NCBI RefSeq assembly: GCF_000275845.1
Contig: NW_006766953.1
Location: 86,937-150,936, forward strand
Direction of reading: 5' to 3'
DNA length: 64,000 nucleotides
Source: Dichomitus squalens LYAD-421 SS1
Taxonomy: Eukaryota > Basidiomycota > Agaricomycetes > Polyporales > Polyporaceae
Below the pieces are notes generated by a model. That model saw nothing but the letters and a program-made list of their open reading frames with translations. It ran no database searches and had not been told where the DNA came from. A program made the translations under genes and the position numbers. This document shows positions 1 through 11,510 of the stretch, piece after piece. Position 1 is the first letter of the stretch. Every line of letters begins with the position of its first letter.

Positions 1-392
1 GAGCTCCACCTTCACCGAGGAGGAGGACACTAGTCGACCACATGGCCTTCCAGTCCACTTCCCTGCATCTCGCTAGGATGGCCCACGCATGTTTAGCCCT
101 GGCCCAGTCTTGACGTTGTATACAGAGCTTTAGAATGTCATACAAGCGGCGGATATGAACCTTCCTAGTATTGTTGGGTTGCTTTGAGCCAAGGGAGCTG
201 AAAATGAACGAGTACTCGCTTGAGGACATTAAGACATCGGACCGGAGAGCACAGTGTCGTGAATACCAACAAGCGCCGGCACGCTACTTCCATCAGCTCT
301 CCGCTTGCGTGACAACCTGCCAGTGGCTTTTCCAAGGGTATTCTGCCCGCCGCGATCGCCTGCTGTCCCCTCTCACCACCGACACTCTAACT
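1..392. other. 5' flank, no gene seen
   Basis: I see no coding exon here. The in-frame upstream extension of the first gene (from about 171) has none of the features of the protein that starts at 393 and is more likely 5' UTR. Confidence 0.4.
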
Positions 393-1599
393 ATGGAGGA
401 TGACATTGCCTTCGGCGCGTCCGTATGGGGCGCACCAGCCTCGCCTCTTCCCCCGCTCTCCGTGAAGCCCCCAGTCTTCGCAATATCACCCGCACAATCG
501 TCTACACAGGAAGACTTTGATGATTTCGACAACTTCCGAACCCCCGCGGAGACAGCTGCAGGGTCTGGAGATGAGGGAGAGGACGATGATTTTGGGGACT
601 TTGGAGACTTCGGGGAGACGCAGCAATTACCCGTAACCGCCAGTTTCCAGACATCCTTCGGAGAGCTGGCCTATGATGAGCCGCAGAGCATTGGAGGGTC
701 GTCAGTCGGCCGAGAGTGGCAGGCATTACGACTGGATCCGTTACCTTCGCGGGAGGAGTTGCAGGAGCAAGTGGATGAGATTCTTGGCCCCTTATGGATT
801 CACGACGATACATCGCATCTGACAGACGATGCCATCCGGGAAGTTGGCGGACTCAACCAGACACTGGTGACAAACGAGAGGTACCTCTTTTCAATTGCCT
901 TGACATAGCCTGTATCTCAATTCACAGATGGTTCCAGTCGTCAGCTATATAACGCCCTGTTACCCCCAACACCGCCCTCATTCCAGCCTGTTAACTGGAC
1001 CCGATCCCGGATACGACGGCAACACTTGATCCATTTGGGAATCCCCATAAACCTCGACGAGGTTCTCCCTCGCACTAATGGCGCCCTCCCTACACTGGAG
1101 ATAACGACGCGTCCGATGTCAGCTCCACCAGGCCCTCGAGGTGGTTTGAGCAAGCTGCAGACGGCAGCCCTTGGTCAGAGTCGGAGCGGGACTTCACATC
1201 CAAATTCCCCCTCAGCGAGTCGCGGTGCGTCTGCAGCGGCACAATTGCGTCTGGGGCCTAGGCCCGAAATTGAAGAGGCGAAGATTGACGAGTTGATTGG
1301 GCTATCTGCTGGTATGTGTCTGTTCCAGCTCGACTAAATTGCGAATGAGTCTAACAATTTGGGTAGAACAAATGTCCCTAATGTCTATCTCCACTTTGGA
1401 GAAGAATTTGGCGGATATCCGAGAGAACACTGTGAAGGCATCCACATTATTGACGTATCTCCTGCAGACCCGGGATGCTTTGCAGCAGGATTCGGAAACG
1501 TACAACAAGCTCATCGGAGAGTTGGTCGGAGAGGCACAAAAGATCAAGACTGGGAAACGGATGACTGGATCGGCCACCCGGCGTGGCAGCGGAGCATAG
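393..1599 (+). CDS. LAA2: LAA2/DUF5102-like AP-1 accessory protein
   Basis: Three exons (393-880, 938-1311, 1367-1599) give 364 aa. The start was chosen because the protein then opens with an acidic segment followed by FGASVWG, as DUF5102 (yeast Laa2/Ybl010c) proteins do. After an acidic DDF/GDF-rich stretch (about residues 45-85) come a segment around LPSREEL and, across the first splice, LYNALLPPTPP followed by NW and the HLGIPINLDEVLP block. The C-terminal exon is a heptad-like helix (TLEKNLADIRENT, then LLQTRDALQQDSE), a probable coiled coil. Laa2 is known in yeast to bring Laa1 and the AP-1 clathrin adaptor to the trans-Golgi/endosome. The acidic aromatic DDFDNF and DDFGDFGDF motifs are of the kind that bind adaptor appendages; this role is inferred. 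The first intron acceptor could be 927 instead of 937, but only 937 keeps the frame open. Confidence 0.7.
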
Positions 1600-1880
1600 T
1601 ATCTATACACCCTTGTATCGTTAGACGACGTTGACTACTCGATGCTTTCATGCTTTCCGCCTGAATCTGGGCGAGTAGCCACTGGTTATTGTGGCGTGCT
1701 CTTGCCCAAAACGGGATGTCTTCGGCATTGGGCGCTCCGCCTGATATGCCGCCGGAACCGATCATATTTTTTGGTTTCTGTACTCAACGCCTCGATCGCT
1801 CTCAGGCGACGGTGCACGCCCGCCCTACCCACTCGTCCTCTGGGTTTCCCGTCTCTTGGCCGGCCGGCTGTCTCGCACTC

Positions 1881-4800
1881 ATGAACATCTCTCAACCTGT
1901 TCCGTCTACAGTCGCGAGCATCTCCTTCTCCTTCCTCACCACGGAAGATGTCCGGCGCATCTCGGTCAAGCAGATCGTGAATCCCGTCCTCCTTGACGAG
2001 CTCAACAGCCCAAACATAGGAGGGCTATATGACCCGGCATTAGGACCGAGTGATAAGAACTCTATGTGAGTGACGCGTCTCCTAGACCATCGAGTGATAC
2101 CCTGACCCCCATGAAGTTGTGCAACATGTCGTTTGGCCTATTACACTTGCCCGGGTCATTTTGGCCACATCGACCTCCCAGCACCTGTCTTCCATCCGTT
2201 GTTTATGGTGAATGCTTACCATCTGCTTCGTGGTACTTGCCTATTCTGCCATAGGTTCAAAGTCAGTCGATTTGTGGTACGTCTTGTCATTTTCCTCCCT
2301 CTCGTCCTACCGTAAACCGCTATGTGCAGCTGTGCAAGTTCGTCGCGAAGCTCCGGTTGCTCGAGTATGGGTTCCTCGTTGCTGCAAAGGCGTTGGACGA
2401 TATTCACTATAGCACAATAAAGAAGCGAGGTGTAGAGGACGACGATGACGAGCCTGCGGAGACCTACGAGGCTTACGAGCAGCGTATCAACCTTTATGTC
2501 GCTGCGCACATGGCCACCGCATCCAGCAGCAAGCGTGACGCATATAAGGATGGTCTCGTGTACCAAGCGCGGAAAGACGTCATACAGGACTTCATCAAGA
2601 CCGCCATGCTGAGGAAGTGCCAGAACGCGAACTGTAATGCGTGAGTACGTCTCATTAGCCGATACTGCGCACTTGTTGATACGTCCTCATAGCCATGGCT
2701 ACACTTTCCGCAAGGAAGGCTACACGAAGATCATCGAGTACGACCTGACCATCAAGCAGAAGGCTCAGCATGACGCCATGGGTTTGCGTCGACCGAACGT
2801 AATGCTTGATGAGCAGAAGTCCAAGCTCAAGTCGCAAACGTCGGTTCAGACAAATGGGCACTCAGGAGATCCGTCGGACGAGGACACGTCAAGCGATGAG
2901 GAGGAGGGCGAAAATGTTTTCTCGAACGATGAAGAAGAGGATGAGCACGAACGCCCTGCGAACGGACAGTCACTGCCCAAGTCTGCTAGTGGAAAAGTCA
3001 AGACGACACGCGGGCGGAATGAGCGTGTTGTGCCTCCCGAGGAATGCCGCGCACATCTCCGCCGTCTCTTCCGCAACGAGTCTGTCATGTGTTCGCTGCT
3101 TTTCGGCCGACATGGACCTTTCGCTCCGCTCAGCCAGCATAATCTCTCCCTCGCATCTGCCGACATGTTCTTCCTCGAGGTTCTCCCTGTAAGCCCAACA
3201 CGCTTCCGTCCTCCCGCGAAGATGGGCGATATGCTGTTCGAACACCCTCAGAACGAGCTCCTGTCAAAGGTTTTGACGACCTCGTACCGTCTGCGAGACT
3301 TGAACAACAGTCTTCGTCTCGCCTCGGAAAAGGGTTCTGACGTCGATGAAGCTGCTCGGAGACGTATCCTCCAGTCACTACTTGACTCCCTTATCCAGCT
3401 ACAGGTTGACGTCAATAGCTACATCGACAGTAGCAAGAACCCTCAGCCCATCCGACAAGGCCGCTTGCCCCCCGCTGGTGTGAAGCAAGGGCTGGAGAAG
3501 AAAGAAGGTCTTTTCCGTAAACATATGATGGTTAGTGACTCCGTAGCTTCCTGCCTTCGTGCCGGCCCGTTCATCTTCTTTTAGGGCAAACGTGTCAATT
3601 ACGCCGCTCGCTCCGTTATCTCCCCCGACGTCAATATTGAGCCTAACGAGATTGGCATTCCACCTGTCTTCGCGCGCAAATTGACGTTCCCGGAGCCTGT
3701 GACGCCGAACAACTTCCACGAACTGCGGCAACTGGTCATCACGGGCGCTCGTGGCTACCCCGGCGCCACAATCGTCGAGTACGAAGATGGGCATCAGCAA
3801 TTCCTTGTGGGTGCCATCTTGTCAACCTGTATTGAACTTACTGAATGGTATAACATCCAATTCATTCAGGACAAGCTCACTCTTGAACAGCGGACAGCCA
3901 TCGCGAACCAATTGTTGACGCCGCAAGAGGGCTCCCACGGGTCTGCCCAACGCCATGGCCTGTACACTTCCACGCCTGCTGTCAACAAGAAAGTGTACAG
4001 GCACCTTCGAGACGGCGATATTCTCATTCTCAACCGTCAGCCGACCCTCCACAAGCCGAGTATGATGTGCCACAAAGCGCGCGTTTTGCACGGCGAGAAG
4101 ACGATCCGGATGCATTATGCCAACTGGTAATGTTTGCATTCTTTGCCAATCAATAACAATGATTGCTGACAATAAGTTACAGTAACTCGTACAACGGTAT
4201 GTCCTATCATATCGGGCGGTGAGGCAGTCAACTGACCCATGCGTTCCAATAGCCGATTTCGACGGTGACGGTAAGTGTTCCCATCTCGCTGTCGCGAGTT
4301 TGATCTGACCTGCTAGGCTAGAAATGAATATACACTTTCCTCGTGAGTTCCCACTCGCTCGATCAATGACTGGAATATAGCTAACATTGTGTCCGACCAT
4401 CTGTCAGAGAATCAAGTCGCGCGCGCGGAGGCGTACTACATCGCCAACACTGACAATCAGTACCTAGTCCCGACGTCCGGAAAGCCCTTGCGCGGTCTTA
4501 TCCAGGATCATGTCGTGGCTGGCGTCTGGATGACAGCCCAAGACTCGTTCTTCACACGAGAAGAGTATTTCCAGCTCCTCTATGGCGCGCTACGTCCGGA
4601 AGACGAGCCACTTGAAGGGAAAAGGCGGCTTGTCACGCTTCCGCCGACGATATGGAAGCCGCAACCGTTGTGGACGGGCAAACAGATTGTACGCATCAGT
4701 CTCGTCGATGAGCGCACCCACTATCTTACATTACTCCCGTTCCGGTGCTAGATCTCCACCGTCATGAAGAACATTACACCGAGCGTCTTCGAAGGTCTGA

Positions 4801-7800
4801 ATCTGCATGCGCAGGCCAAGGTCCCTGGTCACTTGTGGGGCAAGGACTCTAAAGAAGATCAGGTTGTCTTCATGGACGGCGAGCTTCTGTCCGGCGTCTT
4901 GGACAAATCTGCATTTGGCGCTTCGGACTTCGGACTCGTGCACTCAGTCTACGAGCTTTATGGCGCGGATACCGCGGGAAGACTTCTTGGCATCTTGAGC
5001 AGGCTGTTCACGAAATTCCTTCAGCATCGAGCCTTTACGTGTCGTATGGACGATCTCGCCCTTACACCCGATGGCAATGCAAAGCGTGCAGAGCTTCTCG
5101 TCACAGGCGCGAACCTAGGGACGGAAGGTGCCATGGAGAACTTCCCAGTTCTGAAGACCACGCAGGATGACGAGAAGTCCCAGGTCTTGCGTTCACTTCT
5201 GGAAGACGTTTTGCGAGACGACAGCAAGATGGCTGGCCTTGACGTCACGGTCAAAGGCAAACTTGCCAAGCTCACGAAGTCCATCGCCGACGCTGTCATG
5301 CCTCACGGCCTGCTCCGCCAATTCCCCCACAACCACATGCAGGCCATGACAGTCTCAGGGGCGAAAGGTAGCGCTGTCAATGCACAGCAGATATCCTGCG
5401 CGCTCGGTCAACAGGAGCTGGAAGGCCGTCGTGTGCCTACGATGGTCAGCGGAAAGACCTTGCCGTCGTTCAAGCCGTTCGAGACTCGAGCAATGGCTGG
5501 CGGATATGTCGCGAGTCGCTTCCTCACTGGCGTCAAGCCGCAAGAATTCTTCTTTCATTGCATGGCCGGACGCGAGGGTCTTATCGACACAGCCGTCAAG
5601 ACGTCTCGCTCAGGGTACCTCCAGCGGTGTCTTATCAAGCATCTTGAAGGGATCCGGGTACACTATGACAACACCGTCCGCGGGAGCGATTCCTCGGTAT
5701 ACCAGTTCAATTACGGTGGCGATTCGCTCGACGTCACAAAGCAGAAGCATCTCACCCAGTTCGAGTTCATCGCCCGCAACGAGGTGTCGTTCGTCGAGCG
5801 CCTCCAGCCCAAATCTCTCGGTGGCCATGTCAGTGAGGACGCGGTCGACTACATGAAGAAGATCGTCAAGTACAAGGACAAGAAACATAAGCGGGACAGA
5901 ATGCTGCCGACGATCTCGAAGTACCCGCCGCAGCGAAACGTAGGTAGTACTTCCGAACTCTTCGCTGATAAGGTGGAGGAATACATCCAGAAGAACCCAC
6001 ATGGTCTGATCAAGGAGAAAGAGGGCGAGGCACGGTTCAAGCGCCGAAGAGCTCCTCTCAGTAAGAAGAACTTCCGTTTGTTAACCAGTGTCAAGTACAT
6101 GCGCAGTTTGGTTGAGCCTGGGGAGGCCGTGGGTCTGCTCGCATCACAGGGGCAAGTGACATTCAGTTTACTCCCCTTCCTGTCATGTGTCTGAATTTGC
6201 ACTCAGCGTCGGAGAGCCGTCAACCCAGATGACCCTGAATACGTTCCACTTTGCAGGTATGTTACCTAGAGAATCTACCAGTCTCCTACACATGCTGACA
6301 TTACTTGCGCAGGCCACGGAGCAGCTAACGTTACGCTTGGTATTCCCCGTCTGCGGGAGATCGTGATGACGGCTTCTCAGAAGCCTAAGACACCGTCGAT
6401 GACTATGAGGGTCCGGCCAGGTACGACCCCATCGGACATCACGAGCTTCTGCAAGAAGGCCAGTCGTCTCGCACTCTCCCACGTCGTCGACAGGGTCTCG
6501 GTCACCGAGCAACTCATCCTAAAAGGGGAGTCACGGAGCAAGGAATTCAGGATTGACCTCGACTTCTATCCGCGTTCTGAGTACGAGCAAGAGTACAACG
6601 TGACACCACTCGAGATTCTCGCCAGTTTCGGTCACAAGTTCCCCCAAATCTTCAGGAAAGAGCTTCAGGTGGAGCTCAAGAAGCTGGACGCCGATCTAAA
6701 GAGCCAGCGCGCGGAGCTTGGCAAAGGCCGAGCTGTGCGGGAGCATCGAGGCGCCGCCGCCGCTGAGGAAGAGCAAGGAGAAGAGCCCAATGGTCGTGGA
6801 CGAGACGAAGATGACGGAGCGAGCGAGATCGGTGACGGCGATGCGGTGACTTCCAAGATGAAACGTCAACGAAAGGAGCAAGCGACTTACGAAGACGACG
6901 ATGAGGAGGCCGATGAGGGAGGCGAACTGGACGACATGGACATCGAAGCTGCGTACGCGTCGTCTCCCGAAGACGACGCGGTCGACTCAGACGTAGATGA
7001 AGATGCCCCTTCAATGGCGGCGGAACATGGTCGCATCGAGAGCTCGTTCATGGATAACCTACCCAGCGCCACATCATTCTCCTTCCGGGATTCCGGCTGC
7101 ACGATTGGGCTACAGGTGAGTTATTGCTGCGTAATCCCTGTGAATGTGAGGCTCAGGTCAATCTCCTAGTTCGGATCAACCATGCCCAAACTATTACTTG
7201 TTGGCTTAGTTGAACGAGTCTGTCTGAAAACAGTCGTACGCGAGATTCCAGGCATCACGGACTGTTTCATGAACGAGGAGGACGGTAAGAATGGGGAGAA
7301 GATCTATTCTGTGAGTATACTTCCGCACCGTTTCAGCACAAACAGTAGCTTATCTATCACATACACGCCTAGCTGACTACCAACGGGTCAAATATTCCCG
7401 GACTGTGGCAGTTCGCGCGTGGGCATGGTGAGAGCATCATCGACGAGGACGGCATCTACTCCAATGACATCTACGCGCTCCTCTGTGCTTACGGCGTAGA
7501 GGCCGCACGCGCCGCCATCCTGAAGGAAATTGGCGGTGTATTCGCTGTGTACAAGATCGACGTTGACATCCGTCACCTGGAGCTTATCGCAGATTATATG
7601 GTGTGTGGCGCCGCTGCCGTGTCTCGTCTCGAGCTTGTCGCTTACTTCTCCCTTTCAGACGTTCGATGGCGGGTACAAGCCGTTCAATCGAAAAGGCATT
7701 TCCACCAATCCGTCGCCTCTCCTCAAGGCGTCCTACGAGACCACGGCAGCGTTCTTGTCCGACGCCACGTTGCATGGTGACTTCGACGACCTGACTACGC

Positions 7801-7904
7801 CATCCGGAAACATCGTCATGGGTAGGCTAAGCCATACGGGTACAGGGGTTTTCGACATTGTGATGCCGGTTGACCAAATGGACACCACCATTGATATGTC
7901 ATGA
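1881..7904 (+). CDS. RPA190: DNA-directed RNA polymerase I largest subunit (A190)
   Basis: This is the catalytic subunit of nucleolar RNA polymerase I, which makes the rRNA precursor. I place 16 exons: 1881-2065, 2117-2276, 2330-2640, 2693-3530, 3585-3806, 3870-4126, 4183-4196, 4253-4270, 4322-4342, 4408-4688, 4752-6151, 6207-6256, 6313-7115, 7170-7310, 7373-7600, 7659-7904, for 1724 aa (yeast Rpa190 is about 1660). Visible landmarks are the zinc-binding CATC...CPGHFGH clamp (about residues 63-79), LNRQPTLHK, the Mg-binding NADFDGDEMN motif (about 663-672), the GEPSTQMTLNTFHFAGHG trigger-loop region, TLGIPRLREI, and an acidic, low-complexity insert in the jaw (about 1380-1490) typical of Pol I. 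The 3807-3869 segment is an in-frame 63-nt intron that could be misread as coding. The intron at 6152 has a GC donor. Start and stop are clear. Confidence 0.95.
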
Positions 7905-8848
7905 TCTGTAATGAGAATAGTGAAAAGTATTGTAGCGTCTATATGTAGCTAACGGCTGCTTGTCCGGCCTTTTGGACTTCTATTGGCTGGCTTGAGCTAG
8001 CCTGGCAACCACGTAAAGGAACCACGATAAATGTTGTGGCGAGCTCCACCTCGTATATCGCAGCAGATGTCCCGAATAGTATCGGCTTGTGACAGAAACG
8101 TATGGCAAATGGACAGTCACGCTCAGGGCTCATCAAAGCGCCAACCAACGAGTACAGCCTGGTGCCCAAAAATTGGTCGCCACGAACTAGCACCGGAGAG
8201 GGCGTGAAACGGAAATTTGCGTCGTTTTGGAAATGACAGTGGCAGAGCAAACAAAGAACATCACGCTGCACACGAGTCCTCCTTCAGCGACACTTACGAG
8301 ACGAGATCGTCCGGGAGGGAACGCTAGCTCGGCCGGCTGTCCCTGTCGCATCTTAGGTCACCATAGGCGTAATAAATCGAAGATCGCTCTCGGAGCCCAC
8401 GGCAAAAAACACAACGGATCTGTGTAGGCGTACCCATACTATGGCCGTGCCGCCTGTGGTGTGATCTTGCGGACCTCGCGATCCCGGGCCCCTTGTTTAC
8501 GGCCCCTGCGAGCTATACGGGCGTCCGTACGCCCGCTACGAGTAGCGCCCCCGTCAACTCCTGCGATCGCAGTGCTATTCGTAAGGAAGCCTTATCCGGC
8601 GTAGGGTGTCGTCAAGCTCAGGAATGCAATTGACAAGATCGCGTTCTCGTAATCAGTGTCTCAGTTGGCTAAGAACCAAAACTGGCCAACACTCACATAT
8701 AAAAACAGGGCACGATGGTGTCGAAAGCATCACCAAACCACCTCAATATTCCTCAGAGACCTCGACAGCAGACACTCACTGGTCGATACTCGCAGACACA
8801 TCCGTACTCACCTACTGAAAGCCTTCGTATCTCACAAGCTGTGACAAT
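7905..8848. other. Intergenic region, no gene recognised
   Basis: Short ORFs only. The 8430-8600 part is GC-rich with small inverted motifs (gggcgtccgtacgccc near 8519). I found neither coding homology nor an RNA gene here. Confidence 0.4.
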
Positions 8849-9361
8849 ATGTGCCGTCGTCGCCAGTACGTGGTAGCTCATTGTACATCATGCACGATGC
8901 ACTGACCACTTGTCCCTATGAACAGAGTCAGGACCGTCTTCAAGAGGTTTGCCGTCTAATGTGAAAAAGGCATAAGACATACTCACGCATGTCAATCACA
9001 GGTGCAACCATGGCGTCACCTACCCGGACGAGATCGTAAGTCGGCGTTTGCTTGTGAGGAGCAGCTCAGCCCCGTAACCTTTGGAACAGGTCCAATGCTA
9101 TGGAGATAATTGCATTTTTAGTCCCAACCATCCCCCGACCTGTACCGGGGATATTTGCAAGAAGCGTTGCTGGCATTAGTGAGTCCTTTGAGTCCTCGCA
9201 TCGTAATAGAGCAGAGGCTGACCTTCGCCGATAGCCGACCAGCCCCGCAGCAGTTCAGTAAGCTACCATTCGTTCTTGGTTTGGATGGGTCATTCATTTG
9301 CTTTCCAGCCGAAGAGAAGCAGGCGTACTGCCCTAACTGCGTGAAGGCCGGATACCGCTGA
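8849..9361 (+). CDS. Small Cys/His-rich protein, six mini-exons (78 aa)
   Basis: This gene is invisible as an ORF. Six short exons (8849-8865, 8926-8946, 9002-9035, 9090-9178, 9235-9257, 9309-9361) join through consensus introns into 237 nt, 78 aa. The product starts MCRRRQ and has nine cysteines in pairs: C14-N-H, C27/C32, FSPNHPPTC (C42), C47/C51 followed by W, and C69-P-N-C72 near the C-terminus. The paired CxxxxC and CPNC spacing suggests zinc binding. No signal peptide is seen, so it is probably intracellular. From memory, small proteins of this CRRR...FSxxHPxxC...CW type are common in mushroom genomes, with no known function. All five introns have GT...AG ends and 42-69 nt lengths, and the frame is preserved at every junction. 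An alternative earlier stop at 9177 would arise if the fourth intron were retained. Confidence 0.72.
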
Positions 9362-9682
9362 GCTACACGAGCCGTCAGCTATCACCACGTGTGATGTATC
9401 TCTTGCTTTCGCCTAGTATATAGCATGTATAGTTTTGTCCGGCCGGACACCTTGATGATCGTATTCTTGATTCTGCGCGCCATTCGAACATGCCTGACAA
9501 TCTTCCCCTCGCTGATGAACAACTCGGACGAAACCTGTAAGCAGCTGCCGACGGACCAACCGACCATGAATAGCAACGAAAGCGTGGGGTTACATTGTCA
9601 ATACAGTGATAAAGCGAACTGCTCGAACAGCGTGAAACACGAGAGATTAATGAACGGTGGCTGCAACACGCACGCATAGCGC
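9362..9682. other. Convergent 3' spacer
   Basis: This spacer lies between the 3' ends of the Cys-rich gene (+) and SF3B6 (-). Only AT-richer, non-conserved short ORFs are seen; it is probably the two 3' UTRs. Confidence 0.4.
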
Positions 9683-10189
9683 TCAATCCTCATCCTGGAT
9701 ATCATGTTTTCTCTTGAGCTCCGCGAGCTCCTCCTCCCTCCTTGCGAGTTCCGCCTTCGCGGCGGCCGCGTCTTGTTTGGACGGCATGTGATACAACACA
9801 ACAATATAGCGTTCTTGCAAGTGGAAGCCGTTCAGGTGGTCAAGAGCGTTCTTGGCCTAAGAGCGGGTTAGCGGCCGCCGTAGGGAGAGGGGCGCGAAAT
9901 CCAGCAATGGTTTTAGTCACTCACGTCCATGACATCGTCGAAAACTACGAAGGCTGTACCCTTTGTTTTCTGCTCATTCCCTATCCGTATCTGCCGGATG
10001 CTCCCATAGCGTCCGAACAAATCGTACAAGTCTTCGCCGGTGATCTGGTAGTTCAGATTCTTGACGAAGAGGATCCTATTCGCTCCCGGCGGCAGTTTAG
10101 TCTGGGAATATACCAAGGAAGAGCATGAACATGCGGATCAACGAGATATGTCGGGAAAGCAGCATTACCGTCGGTCTAGCCAAAGCCAT
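9683..10189 (-). CDS. SF3B6: Splicing factor 3B subunit 6 (SF3b14/p14)
   Basis: Three exons on the minus strand (10189-10169, 10101-9925, 9856-9683) encode 123 aa, the usual size. The protein is one RRM: after a short N-terminus (MALARPT) come KLPPGANRILFVKNLNY (RNP2), YGSIRQIRIG, and GTAFVVFDD (RNP1), then LNGFHLQERYIVVLYH, and a charged C-terminal helix ending in DIQDED. p14 sits in the SF3b particle of the U2 snRNP, contacts the SF3B1 HEAT repeats and lies near the branch-point adenosine. The first exon is only 21 nt. SF3A3, another U2 snRNP protein, lies about 8 kb away, but there is no sign of co-regulation. Confidence 0.92.
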
Positions 10190-10476
10190 AGTGATGGTCG
10201 AAGAATGAACAGCGGCGGGAGGCCACATCGTTGAGACGCTGTGGCTGACAGTGGGGTACACGTCCCAATAAGGCAACTTAGCAGGAACCGTATCTTCGGG
10301 CCGGCACACGACGGACAACTGTCCAGCCAGGGTCGCAGCGGAGCAGGGTAGAACAAGGCAGTCAACAAACCTTCCCAGCATATCACACAAATTGTCAATT
10401 CAGTTAGTTTATGTCCTCCAGATGCATCAAATTTACAAGCCACGAGCGACTAAGCTACATGCACAGCAGACGAAGT

Positions 10477-11510
10477 TCACAAGACGAGCATTCCCATGAT
10501 ACACATCGCGATCGTTATCCCGACAACGCTCAGCTTCTCCATGCCCATCATCATCGAAGCGGCGTTGGACGCACCCGTGCTCGCAGCAGCCCCGGCGCTC
10601 GTGCCTGCAGAGCCCGATGGACTAGTGTTCGTGCTTGCTGCAGCCGAGGCGGACGACGAGCCGCTCGCGGGAGTGGACGTGTTGTCTGGACCCGTCAAGA
10701 AGAAGTTGCCCGCTACAGGGCTTCCAAGACCAGCTTCTACCGCAAATAGCGAGATGTTGAAGTTGCTAACAGGCGTGGAGGCGTTGACGAAGTTGGGGGC
10801 CACCTGACTGAAGTTGGCCGGCTGCACGAAGAGCAGAAGGATGTACCTGTAGAGAAGCAGCGTTAATCTCAGACGCTCGTGAGAACAATATCGGGTGTAT
10901 GGACGGACCGGTGGGGATCCGAGCCCGCAGGTGGGGTGGGGCGCAGGAAGTCTGAGATGGCAGGAGTGTTGTTCACAAGGAGGGCACCATCAGCGAGGGA
11001 GCCGCTGAGAGTAATGTTAGGCGCAAGGAGGTGGCGAATCTCAGCCTCAGTCGGATTTTGCGGCGTGGGGGCATCAGGATCGACCATCGCCAAGACGAAG
11101 GTCTGTGATGCTAGGCTTGTGTCGTTACTCGTGAACGAAACCGTCGGGCGGAGCGCGTTCTCTACGGGCTCCCTTCAGTCAGCAACAGTCGAGGCTGGGG
11201 CTATAGCGTAGACTCACGCTCCCGCGTCAGGTTCTGTCCAGGCGTCACTGTCACGTTGAGATTCGTTGTATTGTCAAAGAATACGACACCCAAAAGACCC
11301 GTAGGGTTGAACGTGGGGATCACTGCAACATATGGATCAGCTCGGCTCAGCCTGGAACTTGAAGGAGGTGGTGCTGAACGTACCAATCGGAACGATACTC
11401 GCAGCCGAGAAGGCTTGCGCGACTTGAGCGATCGTCACATTGCTCGTCTGAGCCGCGACCACTGTAGCGAGGGTAGCAAGGGAGAAGAGCTTCGCAAACA
11501 TCTCAAACAT
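10477..11510 (-). CDS. Secreted PEBP-like protein with probable GPI anchor
   Basis: Four exons (11510-11384, 11322-11218, 11161-10909, 10846-10477) give 284 aa. The N-terminus is a signal peptide (MFEMFAKLFSLATLATVVAA). The body is a phosphatidylethanolamine-binding-protein fold, with the hallmark MVDPDAPTPQNP followed by IRHLL, and DPHR|YILLLF restored exactly across the third splice. Several N-glycosylation sequons are present (NVT, NTT, NLT, NIT, NFS). The C-terminal ~90 residues are Ser/Ala/Thr-rich and end in a hydrophobic tail (VGITIAMCIMGMLVL) preceded by small residues, as for GPI attachment. The third intron donor (GTCCGT) is weak but needed for the DPHRY motif. The ligand is unknown, and surface localisation is inferred. 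Confidence 0.85.

Noticed and set aside
3807..3869. Open in-frame segment read as part of RPA190
   Set aside because: It has a GTGGGT donor, branch-like cttactgaat and ttcattcag acceptor, and removing it restores the family alignment, so I treat it as an in-frame intron.
8430..8600. Possible structured RNA or rRNA fragment in the GC-rich spacer
   Set aside because: No match to 5S or other RNA signature that I could recognise; small inverted motifs only.
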